Shown here in pieces: positions 1 through 12,199 of a DNA stretch of 64,000 bases; the first letter of the stretch is position 1; each line of letters begins with the position of its first letter. The notes under the pieces were generated by a model. The model did no database searches. It saw only the letters and a list, made by a program, of their open reading frames with translations, and was not told the DNA's origin. The stretch is from Chrysomallon squamiferum. Lineage: Eukaryota > Mollusca > Gastropoda > Neomphalida > Peltospiridae. Where the stretch lies: positions 3,065,386-3,129,385 of the forward strand of contig CM022671.1 of assembly GCA_012295275.1 (NCBI GenBank). The letters run 5' to 3'. Both the position numbers and the translations under genes were made by a program.

Positions 1-923
1 AATATAACTCACTTGTATGATTAATATACATAAAATAAGTTAACTATTTAAAAACCTTCAATTAAAATTTTACTGGAGTTTCGTAAACAAGTATCGAGTT
101 TTATTGATTTATTTTCAAATAAATAATTATTCTTATACCTTTATATATATTTTTTCGCTACCCTGCTGAAAGATCCGATAATAAATTATATACTGACTCA
201 GAAAATATTCATCATTTAGTTCTGAAGTTGATGCCAAATTCATATTTAAGTCTTGTATAATTATTTTTTATTAGATTATATCCGAACTGAGTGCTTGGTC
301 TCCTTCTCAAACTGACAAGAGAAGTGTGAGAAAAAGTTAGTCCATGCATCTCTTGGTATTTCTGCATATCCATTTGTTTTAGTTTTTAACACTGATATAT
401 ACAGAAATCTATTTTATGATTATTATTTACTGCCAAGGATCTCTTTTGGGTACCGCTGGCACGTAATCGATAAATCGTAATTTACGTCAATATTTGTCAT
501 TTATCCTTTTTTCGTTATTCAGAGCATAATGATTTAAAATAAATCTGATGATAAATACAACAATAAATAATAACAGTAAGTCACCCAGTACAAACTTCCT
601 TCTTCACTCTTTTCTTCAGTTTGACATTTGCTTCAGAAAATCCGCTCCTTTCAAATTATTGTAGACAGATTAGTAGACAGATTTTTGACATACCCATTTG
701 TTTGATTATGCGACATCATTTTTGCTTAAATTTGATCATTGTATAAACCTTCTTTTTGTCATTTTTCTTATATACTCTTTTTTTTATTTTTATAATCCAC
801 TTGAAATAATAATCTAAATATTTCTTTGTAGGTTATTAATATTATTGAAGAAAACATCAGTTAGTAATTGTGGATAAGGGTAATGTTATCATATCTCTTG
901 GATACAAGCATGGACTGCTAAAT
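1..923. other. AT-rich 5' flank of the FN3-GTPase locus
   Basis: No coding region is recognisable here. The sequence is AT-rich and has no long open frame on either strand. Upstream exons of the FN3-GTPase gene, including its true start codon, could lie here or beyond the window edge, but I could not identify one with confidence. Confidence 0.5.
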
Positions 924-926
924 TAG

Positions 927-2868
927 AAGAGGGATCCTGTTGTAACAAAATCAATAGTTATGACATCAACTGACTTGAGACAACCAGGAAAACCACAGGA
1001 TGCAGATACTGGCTGTGACTATATATCTCTCTGCTGGGATAAACCACAAGACGATGAGGAGATCAGTTATTATGAAATCAAAATGAAGCTTGTTTCTGAA
1101 ACAGCATGGTCAAAAATTCCACACATTACTAATAACAATTCTACTTGTACGACAATATCTGATCTTGCAAAGGACACTGCATATGAGTTCAAAGTTCGAG
1201 CACACTTTGAAGAAGAGGCTGGTCCCTTTAGTGAGAATAGTGATCTTATTGTAACGAAATCAGTAATTACAACATCACCTGACTTGAGAAAACCAGGAAA
1301 ACCACAGGATGCAGATACTGGCTGTGACTATATATCTCTCTGCTGGGATAAACCACAAGACGACGAGGAGATAGGTTATTATGAAATAAAAATGAAGCTC
1401 GTTTCTGAAACAGCATGGTCAAAAATTCCACACATTACTAATAACAATTCTACTTGTACGACAATATCTGATCTTGCAAAGGACACTGCATATGAGTTCA
1501 AAGTTCGAGCACACTTTGAAGAAGAGGCTGGTCCCTTTAGTGAGAATAGTGATCTTATTGTAACGAAATCAGTAATTACAACATCACCTGACTTGAGAAA
1601 ACCAGGAAAACCAGTGGAAACAGATATTGGCTGTGACTATATATCTCTCTGCTGGGATAAACCACAAGACGACGAGGAGATAGGTTATTATGAAATAAAA
1701 ATGAAGCTCGTTTCTGAAACAGCATGGTCAAAAATTCCACACATTACTAATAACAATTCTACTTGTACGACAATATCTGATCTTGCAAAGGACACTGCAT
1801 ATGAGTTCAAAGTTCGAGCACACTTTGAAGAAGAGGCTGGTCCCTTTAGTGAGAATAGTGATCTTATTGTAACGAAATCAGTAATTACAACATCACCTGA
1901 CTTGAGAAAACCAGGAAAACCAGTGGAAACAGATATTGGCTGTGACTATATATCTCTCTGCTGGGATAAACCACAAGACGACGAGGAGATAGGTTATTAT
2001 GAAATAAAAATGAAGCTCGTTTCTGAAACAGCATGGTCAAAAATTCCACACATTACTAATAACAATTCTACTTGTACGACAATATCTGATCTTGCAAAGG
2101 ACACTGCATATGAGTTCAAAGTTCGAGCACACTTTGAAGAAGAGGCAGGTCCCTTTAGTGAGAATAGTGATCCTATTGTAACGAAATCAGTAATTACAAC
2201 ATCACCTGACTTGAGAAAAACAGGAAAACCAGTGGATACAGATATTGGCTGTGACTATATATCTCTCTGCTGGGATAAACCACAAGACGACGAGGAGATA
2301 GGTTATTATGAAATCAAAATGAAGCTTGTTTCTGAAACAGCATGGTCAAAAATTCCACACATTACAGATGACAATTCTACTTGTAAGACAATAACTGGTC
2401 TTGCAAAGGACACTGCATATCAGTTCAAAGTTCGAGCACACTTTGGAGAAGACGAAGGTCCCTTTAGTGAGAATAGTGATCCTATTGTAACGAAATCAGT
2501 AATTACAACATCAACTGACTTGAGAAAAACAGGAAAACCAGTGGATACAGATATTGGCTGTGACTATATATCTCTCTGCTGGGATAAACCACAAGACGAC
2601 GAGGAGATAGGTTATTATGAAATCAAAATGAAGTTTGTTTCTGAAAGAGCATGGTCAAAACGTCCACTCTTTACAGATGACAGCTCTACTTGTAAGACAA
2701 TAACTGGTCTTACAAAGGATACTGCATATGAGTTCAAAGTTCGAGCACACTTTGAAGAAGAGGCAGGTGCCTTCAGTGAGAAGAGCGAATGTATCACGAC
2801 CAAATCGTCAGGAACCACAGAATCAAAAGATAAATTTGGAAAGCCAACAGCAAAGGAAACTGGAGAAG
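927..2868 (+). repeat. Six-copy 309-bp coding tandem repeat (FN3 domains)
   Basis: The landmark GGCTGTGACTATATATCTC recurs at 1011, 1320, 1629, 1938, 2247 and 2556, exactly 309 bp (103 codons) apart. Copies 2, 3 and 4 are almost identical over most of the unit, including silent positions. Copies 1, 5 and 6 carry more substitutions. The unit encodes an FN3 domain with a Cys-Asp-Tyr-Ile-Ser-Leu-Cys-Trp B-strand and a TKSVITTS linker. Partial homology continues upstream of 960 to about 927 (DPVVTKS), ending at an in-frame TAG at 924-926. Confidence 0.95.
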
Positions 2869-3202
2869 GTAAGTAAATATAGTGTTCCCATCACATCTAT
2901 AGATGACAGACATCAACCATGAGTTTGACTACGTCAACAAAGCATCTACAACACAGAGTGTGTCCATAAAGGAAGAACAAGGTAATTTAAGCCAGTTATT
3001 AAATAACTTTGAATGATAGCATGATATACTTGTAGAGAGAGAGTTGCTCTGAGGAATATTTGTAGTTCTCATAGTGGACCCATTAAGCTATCTACAAACA
3101 AAAACATTCTCCCACAGTTTGTCAGATAAACGCCATCATACGCAAAGAATAGAAAACTTCCCTTTCAGATTTTGGTGATTTCATTTTTCTTCTTCTTCTT
3201 CA

Positions 3203-3252
<50 letters not shown>

Positions 3253-3434
3253 CAGATTATTGTTCTAACAAAAAAAAAATCTGTGTCAAATTTGTTATCA
3301 AAATCATGTTTGAAATCTAGAAGGCTAAATGGTAATGTCTTCCTACGGATTAAGCTCTGTCACTTTTGATGATACAGTTTCATGTAGTGTTTATTTATAA
3401 TTGCTGAAAACCATCCTCTTTATGTACATACGTA

Positions 3435-3473
<39 letters not shown>

Positions 3474-4496
3474 AGACAGACAAACATACATCTAGACACA
3501 GACATAAGAACTACATTGTTGCTATTTCAAGAGTTATCTTTTATTAGTTGTATTACTGTTAATTAATTATATGTTTTAAAATAAAACACTTCCATTTATA
3601 TTGTTAAGAAGATAAAAAGATTTTAATTATTATTATTATTATTATTTTTATTTTTTTTATTTTTTTTTACATATCTATTTCATATAATGGACAGTACAAT
3701 TGATTTCCATTTACCACATAAATTTATTTCTAATTCTTTACTGATAATTCTAATGCTATAAAGACCTTAAATACTTTTCTGTTAAGGTAGATATATATTT
3801 TTTTTAATGTAGAGAAGGGGAGAAACAGACACTCATACATTTAATTGTATTATCTGTGTAGGAAAAACATCAACCAAGCCTGGTAAACCCAAATATACCG
3901 ATATTGGAAGTGATTTCATTTGTCTTTCGTGGGAAAAGCCAGAAAGTAAAAATGTGGTTTACTATGAAGTTAAGTATAAATCTCTAAAAGAATCTCTTTG
4001 GAAGAAAGATTGTATATTAACCATGGATGACAAGCCTATTGTTCATATTGGCGGATTATTTCAAGAAGAAAAATATGTGTTCAAAGTAAGGGCACAGTTT
4101 GAAAACAGTGACGGAGAATTCAGCGATGAGAGTTTCCCTATTCAGACAAAATCATCTCTGTCAACGCATCTTTTACCTTTCTGTACAAAACTTGAAGATG
4201 GAGAACCATCAATCTACAAACTTCCACTGAATGAAAATAAAGCATCTAGAAATGATAAGTACAAAACACGAAAATGCGAATTTGGTAAGAAAGAAAATAA
4301 ATTGCTTTAGTCCATTTATCTTAAAATAATTTTACAATTTTAATGAAAAACTTGCACTTGTATTTGTATGTTATAGCAACAAAGTTACTAATAAACGTTA
4401 TAAGAATTATATAAAAAAAATTACAAAGCAGAAATGAAAATGTTTGCAAAATATTTATATTAGGTTCTTTGTTTTATTTTTTTTTTTGGGGGGGTA

Positions 4497-4544
<48 letters not shown>

Positions 4545-4679
4545 TTTATTTATTATTTTTTTTTTTTTTAATTCATTGATCATTATATTGGAAAAATATA
4601 AACTGTTTATAATATCGTGTTTAATTAGATGGAATATTAAAAAAAAACATTCAAAATTAGATAAATAATTTTTCTGATA

Positions 4680-4760
<81 letters not shown>

Positions 4761-6769
4761 GTCGCACTTTGAATTCTGTACATCCATTTCATTTTCTTAG
4801 GCGTATCACATAAAAACATTTGACTTTCTTTTTATTTTGTTCAACTATTGTATTTTTTTTATTGATGTTGCAGTTATTAATATTTCAATATTTTTTTAAG
4901 GGTCTTCATCAAAAAACACATTTGAAGAGAAGACAATCCTGATGGTTGGAGAAACAGGATCAGGAAAAAGTACTTTGATTGATAGGATGGTCAATCATCT
5001 TTTTGATGTCAAGTGGGAAGACCACTTCAGATTCAAAATCATCGACTTAATGCCCGATGAAGAAGAAAATAAAAGAAAAAAGAGTATGTATTCTATCTCC
5101 CAAATCTTAAAATTCTGTTTTCAGAAAAGTTCAAATAAATGAAAAAATAATTTTTTTCATTTTCTATTTAACTTTCATTCTGTTTTGAAGTAGGACAGAC
5201 TGTTGCCTTCTAATTTGGTTTTTCAAATATTAAACATTCAACACTTGATTATTGAAAAACCAGCTAATTATTTTGCAATTTATTCTGATTTAAAAATATT
5301 CTTTATTATTAAATTATTATGAAATTCAAAATTATATATATATTATTATTATTATTATTATTTTATTATTATTATTATTTTATTATTCATTATTTTGTTT
5401 TTATTTATACTCAAAAAATTTATTTCTCTAATCTCTTTCACATTATGAATAAGTTTGTTTTGATAAGGTATTTTTCTTATAGGCTGATACACAAACAGAC
5501 TGGATCACCAGTTATAAAATACATCCAAAAAACAGTACCCTCAGATATGTTTTAAATGTCATTGATACACCAGGCTTCGGGGATATAAGAGGAATTGAAA
5601 GAGACCAACAACTAGTAGAACAAATAAAACATTTTTTTACAACAAAAGGTGAGCAAGGTATAGAAACAGTAGATGCTATTGGTTTTGTCACACGAGCATC
5701 TCAACCACGATTGACCCAGACTCAGAAGTACATTTTTGATTCAATCACATCAATATTTGGCAAAAATATGGTAGACAATATTGTGCCTATGATTACATTT
5801 GCAGATGGTAAAAAGCCACCAGTACTGAGTGTACTGTCACTGGCAAACATCCCATGCGACAAGTATTTTGTCTTCAACAATTCTTCACTTTTTGAGTCTA
5901 AAACAGAACAAAACAGTTTATCAAAAGAGTTTTGGGACAGGGGATCCTCAAGTTATACTGGTTTTTTCAAGTTTATTTTGACTCTGACAACACAAAGTTT
6001 GCAAGTGACAGCAAAAATACAGAAAATGAGGAGTGAAATGAAACAAATCATGCAGAATCTCTTGCCACACGTAGACAGAGGTTTAGAAAACCTTGCTATT
6101 ATGACAAAAGAAAGGAAATTTGTAGAACAATTTGAAAGGGAAATAAATGATAACAAACATTTTGAATACACGGTCATAGAAATACATTCTGAGAAGATTC
6201 CACTGAAGTCAGGAGACTATGTTACGAACTGCCGCCACTGTCAAATGACATGTCATTATCCTTGTTACATTCCACTCACAAGAGACAAAGATCATTGTTG
6301 GGCTATGAACTCTAATGGTACTTGTCATGAGTGTCCTGCACATTGTCATTGGACCGTGCATGAAAGTAGTGATTATCGCTTAGAATATAAAGACGTTGTG
6401 GTGAAGAAAACATATGAAGATATGAAAACGAAATATAAAGTTGCAAAGAAGCAGAAAATATCAAAACAAATTGTTGTTGATTCAATTAAAAAAATATTTG
6501 ATGAGGAGAAGGATAAAGTCTGTAAACTGTTAAAACGTTTGAGAGAATGTACAAATTTCTTACGAGAAAATGCTATGAAAGCAAATCCACTGACTGAAGT
6601 GGAATACATTGATATGTTGATTGAAACTGAGAAACAAGACAAAAAACCTGGTTTTAATGAACGCATTAAAATGATGAACATGTTAAAAAAACAGGCTGAA
6701 CTGGTTGAGAAATCAATAAAAACTGATGACATGGATGAATTACTGAAATATCTGGGTTTTACAGAATAA
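960..6769 (+). CDS. Multi-FN3 P-loop GTPase protein (four exons seen; start uncertain)
   Basis: Exons inferred from reading frame and splice consensus are 960-2868, 3862-4284, 4901-5083 and 5483 or 5499-6769, giving about 1,261 aa. Exon 1 encodes six tandem fibronectin III domains of 103 residues. Exon 2 encodes a seventh, diverged FN3 domain (KPGKPKYTDIG, then FKVRAQF). Exon 3 carries the P-loop GETGSGKS. Exon 4 carries the G3 motif DTPGFGD, the sequence ITFADG in the usual G4 position, a Cys/His cluster (NCRHCQMTCHYPC, CHECPAHCHW) and a Lys/Glu-rich coiled-coil-like tail ending at the TAA at 6767-6769. The first three exons end in phase 1 at GT donors. GTPases of this type, distantly AIG1/septin-like, form expanded families in molluscs and fish. 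Their function is not established, and a role in innate immunity is only inference. There is no signal peptide. The ATG at 960 lies inside a repeat unit and is probably not the real start. Confidence 0.75.
2869..3861 (+). other. Intron 1 of the FN3-GTPase gene
   Basis: The intron starts with a strong GTAAGT donor at 2869 and ends at a TGTGTAG acceptor (3860-3861). It contains a run of about 40 T (3205-3245), a (CA)n microsatellite (3437-3466) and an (ATT)n tract near 3625-3650. Confidence 0.75.
4285..4900 (+). other. Intron 2 with a 78-bp (CT)n tract
   Basis: The donor GGTAAGA lies at 4285 and the acceptor TTTTTTTAAG ends at 4900. Inside are (ATT)n/(ATTT)n repeats at about 4501-4570 and an uninterrupted (CT)n run at about 4681-4758. 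The Arg-Glu open frames on the minus strand are translations of that run. Confidence 0.75.
5084..5482 (+). other. Intron 3 with ambiguous 3' boundary
   Basis: The donor is GTATGT at 5084. The best acceptor is TTTTTCTTATAG, ending at 5482, which has a good pyrimidine tract. Using it puts the next exon out of frame with exon 3. A weaker AG at 5497-5498 restores the frame. (ATT)n tracts fill 5341-5390. Confidence 0.6.
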
Positions 6770-9700
6770 TTTTATAAAAACATAATGTACGTGTTAAATA
6801 TGATTTTAATAACAAATCTGTCAGTGATATCTTATAAACATCAAAATGTTGAAGATTTGCCTGTGGCCACATAAAACTCAACATCTTTTTAAATTGGTCA
6901 GTGACATTTAAATTTCTGAAAAACATCAAGAAAATATTACCTTGGTCAAAGAAAAGTAGCATTTTCCTTATTTACATATAGTGTTGCTCAGTTACATAAA
7001 ATAACAGATTCAAATTTTATAATATGGTCACCATTTAAATACTAGTAATTAATTTCTCAGATGAATATCCCAATGTTTAGGTAATTACTGCTTTTTCGCG
7101 TCACTTTCTTTATATCGAAATACAGAAACTGCTTTCATTAAAATGGGTCATGTCTCTCTGCAATTGAAACTGATTTAGATGTTAAAAGAAAACGTGTCAC
7201 ACAAGCTGCAATAAAACGTCAGACATTTATTATCTATAGGAAAAACCAAGCATGGAGTAAAGATCATTCATTCCAAGATAGATGAACCTATGGATGCAAA
7301 CATTTGAAATATAAATAATGTTTGATTATTATTTCTCATGTTTTTTTCATGATGATGAAACAAGTATGATTTAATGTTAAACTTCATGCTGAGTTTAATT
7401 ATTTTTATATTATTGGATATAGAAACTACTTGAACTTGACAGACAGAAATTTTCCTATCTTAGTTTTTCTACATCATTTATTTGTTTTGATTTGTTCAAA
7501 TATTTTTGTTATCTTAGTAATTTTCTGCATTGTTTTCTTTTTACTTAATTTGTTTCAATATTTTTCTTTTCTAACAGTAATTTTGTACATTATAGTCTCA
7601 TTTTTCTTAAATTATCTTGGGGAAAATATTTTTTTTCTAAATATATATATTTTTATTCTTGGTTTTTTTTTTTTTTTTTTTGTTTGATTTGTATTAATGT
7701 GTATATTTCTCTTATTTTAACATTAATTTTCTATTTTGTACTTGATTTGTGTGGATACATATTTTTCATTTTTAAGAGTAATTTTCTAATTAGTATTTTG
7801 TTCTCTATTATTATGCATTTTTCTTAAATTATCTTGTACTTCATTAGCTTATATATATATATATATATATATATTAAATATTTTATTATTATTATTTTAT
7901 TTTATTATTTTGTATTTGATTTGTATTTTTGCATATTTTTCTTATCTAACTACTAATTTTCAACAGTATAATTTTCTGTTTGCTTGGTGCATACCCATTT
8001 GTTTTATTATAAAACACCAGTTGATGCAGCAGGTTACACAACAATTATGTCAAACATTTGTTTTTTTATTAATTGTACATCTGTATATATAGAAACCATC
8101 TGAACTTACCTGAGTTAACACTGCATTGGAAGAGAGAATGCAGCTTATGTATAACTAATAATGTTAGCTGTTAATTAGGGATCAATATAAACATTGGATA
8201 TATATTTCTAAAAGCAACTTATGTAGACAAAAAATATCTTATGAAAATAAGATGGTCAGTGAAAAACTTTTAAAATGTGGTGTCCATTTTTAACAATCAC
8301 TAAATAATTAACAAATGTTTTAAAATAATAATAATAATAATAAATTCACCAGAACCTTACCAAGTGATAAATGTTTAGGTGTTTCAATAAACGTAGCAAT
8401 TCAAAGATCTTTTATTCTGTTTATCATTAAGTCAAAGCAATGTCATTACTTGCTGTCATCCACTTTAAACATATTTATTCTTATATAAAATACTAATCTG
8501 TCAAATCTATCTACTAGATGATTAAAGTAATGGTAGTTTTGTTTTGTAGTTTAAGTGATTATTGTCTTTGCAGTAAATAGCTTAACAGTAGAATCAGTCA
8601 ACTAGAGTGGGTGTTTTTCACGTTGTATCCCATGAAATCATCTAATTTAACAACCACATTATTTTTTCATTTTTTATTTTTGAAATTTTATTTTATTGGA
8701 TAATTCTAAACAAACAGCTTTTTAATTCATGGGATTCACAAATTTAATCTCTGTTTACATTTAATATTTTCCAAACTATATTGTTATTAGTAATTTATAT
8801 ATTTGTCTCTTTCATTGCTGCTTGTTTTTGTTTTTTTTGTTGGGTTTTGTTTTGTGGTGGGGGTTTTTCATAAATTTGCTGTGGTGCTTTGATTTCTATA
8901 TCAAGCTTTGGTAACAAAGTTCAGTAAACAGATGGTTTACTTAATGTTTTATCTGAAACTGGAATTCAACAATCAGTCAGTTAAGGAGTGTTAATTGTTT
9001 GCTTTATTATATATATTGGTATCAACTGCAGAGTTTTTTTCAGATATACACAACATTTACTTACTTATAATTTTGTTAGTGTCAGGATGCCTTTAGTGGG
9101 CTGACTTTACAAATTTAAACAGCTGTTTAACAGACTAAATAGTGTAAACTAAAACAAAAAGTAAAGACAACAATATTTGCTGTGAAAGGAAAAAAAAGAA
9201 AAAAGCTTGTTCTTGACTGTTTGATCTGTTAGAAAATTGAGAAATTATTAAACTGCATGGAAGCTGTAAAGTATATGAAAAATGTGATGGTCAGTTTCAC
9301 AGTAAAGCCATCAGCCTTGATATTTATTATTATTATTTTTTTTTAAATTGTGTTTAATATTTTATAATTACTTTTACAGGATGAAAAAGGTCACAAGAAG
9401 TATTAACTTGACATTGAGAATATAACTTTTTGATAAAAATTATTTCTGTTTTCTTCAAATTTTTGAAAAAGAGAAAAAGTTAAAAATTATCCTATGCATA
9501 TTTGTTAAATATCTAATAGCCTAACAAAATAAAATGAAACAATTTAAAAACAAAAATTTGATACTATGTTTTTTAATATTGTGACTAGTTTTTATACAAT
9601 TTAAAGAGTGCATAAATCTGATAATTGTCTATAACGTCAATATGTGGTGTGTGAAAAATAAAGATAGTTTTCATCAACACAGTCATCTCTTTTGTTTTGT

Positions 9701-10538
9701 TTAAATGTTTTTTGTTTGACACAAACTAACAGACGGTATCATTGTTTATTTATTACCAGCATGTTAAAGGAAAAAAAAAAAGAAGAAAATTATGTTAGAT
9801 TAACAACTGGATTTTTAAGTAAACACTGATTTTGATTTCCATCAAAGTGTAATTATAAACCAAATTTCCTAATTAATTTTTAATACTTGACAACAGTTAC
9901 TTGAATAAAATGGAAAGAAGAGACTGAACATATCAATATGAAGAGGTTAAACACTTTTACAGTTAGTTATGTATACATTATTTTAGCAAGTGATTCAATA
10001 GGACTTGTGTTTCTGAAAAATCACTTAATATTTTAATGAGCTGATAAAAATAATAAACATTATGATAAAAAATATATATGTAAGAAAAACTAAGGCATAT
10101 AGTAAGATATCAAGAAGAGAAAAAACAAAATTTTAGTAAAATCACTAACTAAGAAATATAACTCTACTTTAATTCTTAAGTAGATTTTTGTTTCCATGAC
10201 TAATTAGATGCTTTCAAGACTATAATTTAAATTTTTCAGGTTTTTTTAAGCAAAACATGATTAAAGTATATGTTATTATGGTAACAGAGACATGATTTGA
10301 CTGCATATTAATAAATGCAGCTTGTTTCAAAATACATTTTTTAAATATTGTTATAGCATATTCAGAATTTCATAATGTAAAATACATGTATATATATATT
10401 TTTTATTATTATTTTTTTTTTTTTTTAAATTCCAGTTTAGGTCATTTAAAATATAAATTACATACTGCATGCTAGGTGAAATTATTCCTTTGAAATTAAC
10501 TATGTTTAACAAAGTGATAAAATGATAATTAAATAATA
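6770..10538. other. AT-rich intergenic DNA downstream of the FN3-GTPase gene
   Basis: No gene is recognised. The open frames here are short and Phe/Ile/Leu-rich, as expected from T-rich DNA (for example 7430-7687). A possible poly(A) signal AATAAA for the upstream gene lies at 7210-7215. Low-complexity tracts include poly-T at 7662-7680 and (AT)n at 7850-7874. Confidence 0.6.
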
Positions 10539-11950
10539 AATATTATTTCTCTTGAGGCTTCCAAAGGAATTGACTATTTCATGATCTAAGGGGAATAACT
10601 CCTTTTAAAAGTTGGAGAAAGACTGAATCATAACATCTTAAAAAAAACATATATATATATATATATATATATAGTGTCCTTTTATATTTATTTCATTCAC
10701 AAATGTTTTCTGTATTATTTCAGAATTTTATATAAATAAAAGAAAACAAAAGAAAAGAAAATAGGAAAAGAAACTTACTGGTGTAAGGGAAATAATTATA
10801 AAATGTGGGAATTCTTCTTACTGCTAGAATTACTGCTTTAAAACATTTTCGTCTATTATATTCAGTTAAGTAACTGAAAATCGTTACCTTAAAGTAAAAC
10901 AAACTGAAATATAATTTTTTTTTTTTTTTTTTTTTCTTGCTGAATGACATTTACTTTAGATTTGTATTTCCCTTCCAATGTAGGTTAGTTTTTCTTTATA
11001 TTCTTTTTATTTTATTATTTTTATTTAATAAACATTTATTTATTCATTTATAAATTCTTCATTAGAAAAAAAATAATCTTTCAAATAGCTATTCAGATAC
11101 TTCCTTATTTTATTATATTAAAAATATGTGGTGTCTTAATTTAAATAAATTAAAATACAATGCATAAAAATATACATTAACAAAGGAAGATTTCAGTGTT
11201 GATGACGCAACAAAATAAAGTTAAATTCATTTTTATTATGTGTTACCTTAGCACAGCTTCCTTTCCTTAGCTAAAAGATAAATCTCTATGATGACTCAGT
11301 CTTTCCAATACAGTAAATTATAGTCATTCACATTAGGCCGTAAATTCTATTTATTTATTTATTTATCCATGGAGGTGTAGAAAAATAATATATTTTATTT
11401 GATTTATTTATTTATGATAAAATAAATGTTTAAATAATTATTTGGAATTATTAAAATTATGAGGCGTAAACTTTTCTATAAAATTAATATTAATGGCTCA
11501 ATGGGACTCAGTCTTTCTATTATTTTAATCAGAGTTATTCCCCTTATTCGATAATTACTTTTTATTTATTTATTTATTTATTATGGTTTTTTTTTTTAAT
11601 GTAATATTTATTTATGATAGATAAAAAATATGTTTAAATAGTTATCAGGATTTTTCCTTCCATTAAAAGTATGAGGCGTAAGAAAATTAAAATAAAATAT
11701 AAATTTAAACAAAAAGACACAAACAATTTGTTGTAGCCGACATTAAGCAATGAAAGTTAATGAAATTTAGTTTAAAGAAAATCGTGGGTTATTGCCATCG
11801 TATGTAGGATATTACAACTGTGTGCTAAAACCTGATTTTTATCTATTAATTTTTAAAACAAAATGAATAGCTTACTGAGCAACTCAATCTTTCAATTAAT
11901 TTAATTAGAGTTGTTCCCCTTGGACCGTAAAATCAATAACAACAACAACA
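10539..11950. repeat. Cluster of diverged interspersed repeat copies with GAGTTATTCCCCTT motif
   Basis: The motif GAGTTATTCCCCTT occurs at 11532-11545, a one-base variant (GAGTTGTTCCCCTT) at 11908-11921, and the reverse-complement form AGGGGAATAACTCC at 10589-10602. Two of the copies are preceded by similar text (ACTCAGTCTTTC at about 11506, AACTCAATCTTTC at about 11881), and ACTCAGTCTTTC also occurs at about 11295. Two blocks (about 11295-11470 and 11506-11680) share further text: a (TTTA)n tract, ATGTTTAAATA and TATGAGGCGTAA. This looks like old copies of one repeat family. The motif resembles one that is very frequent in molluscan genomes. Confidence 0.5.
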
Positions 11951-12199
11951 CCATCGAAAAAGTACATTAGTTGTTATTTTAAATAGGTTTCCCAATAATT
12001 TAGTTGGGTATATTTTCTTTTGTGTAATTACAAATGCATTTTTGAAATTATTTATTTATTTGTACTGTTTGTTGTTGTGTTATTTATCTAGTGGATGAGA
12101 ATAGGATTATACCATCATGTAATAATTTACTCTCTAAAGTTGAATTTATTGATCCCTGAATTACCTAGGCGGTAGTATTAACTAGCTTCTTAGGTAATG

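Noticed and set aside
2910-2981. Possible 72-nt cassette exon (phase 1 in, phase 1 out) in intron 1 of the FN3-GTPase gene
   Set aside because: Frame and splice consensus fit, but the upstream intron would be only 41 nt, which is implausibly short. The longer form using the AG at 2902 hits a stop.
4542-4819. Arg-Glu repeat open frames on the minus strand
   Set aside because: They are translations of a (CT)n microsatellite inside an intron.
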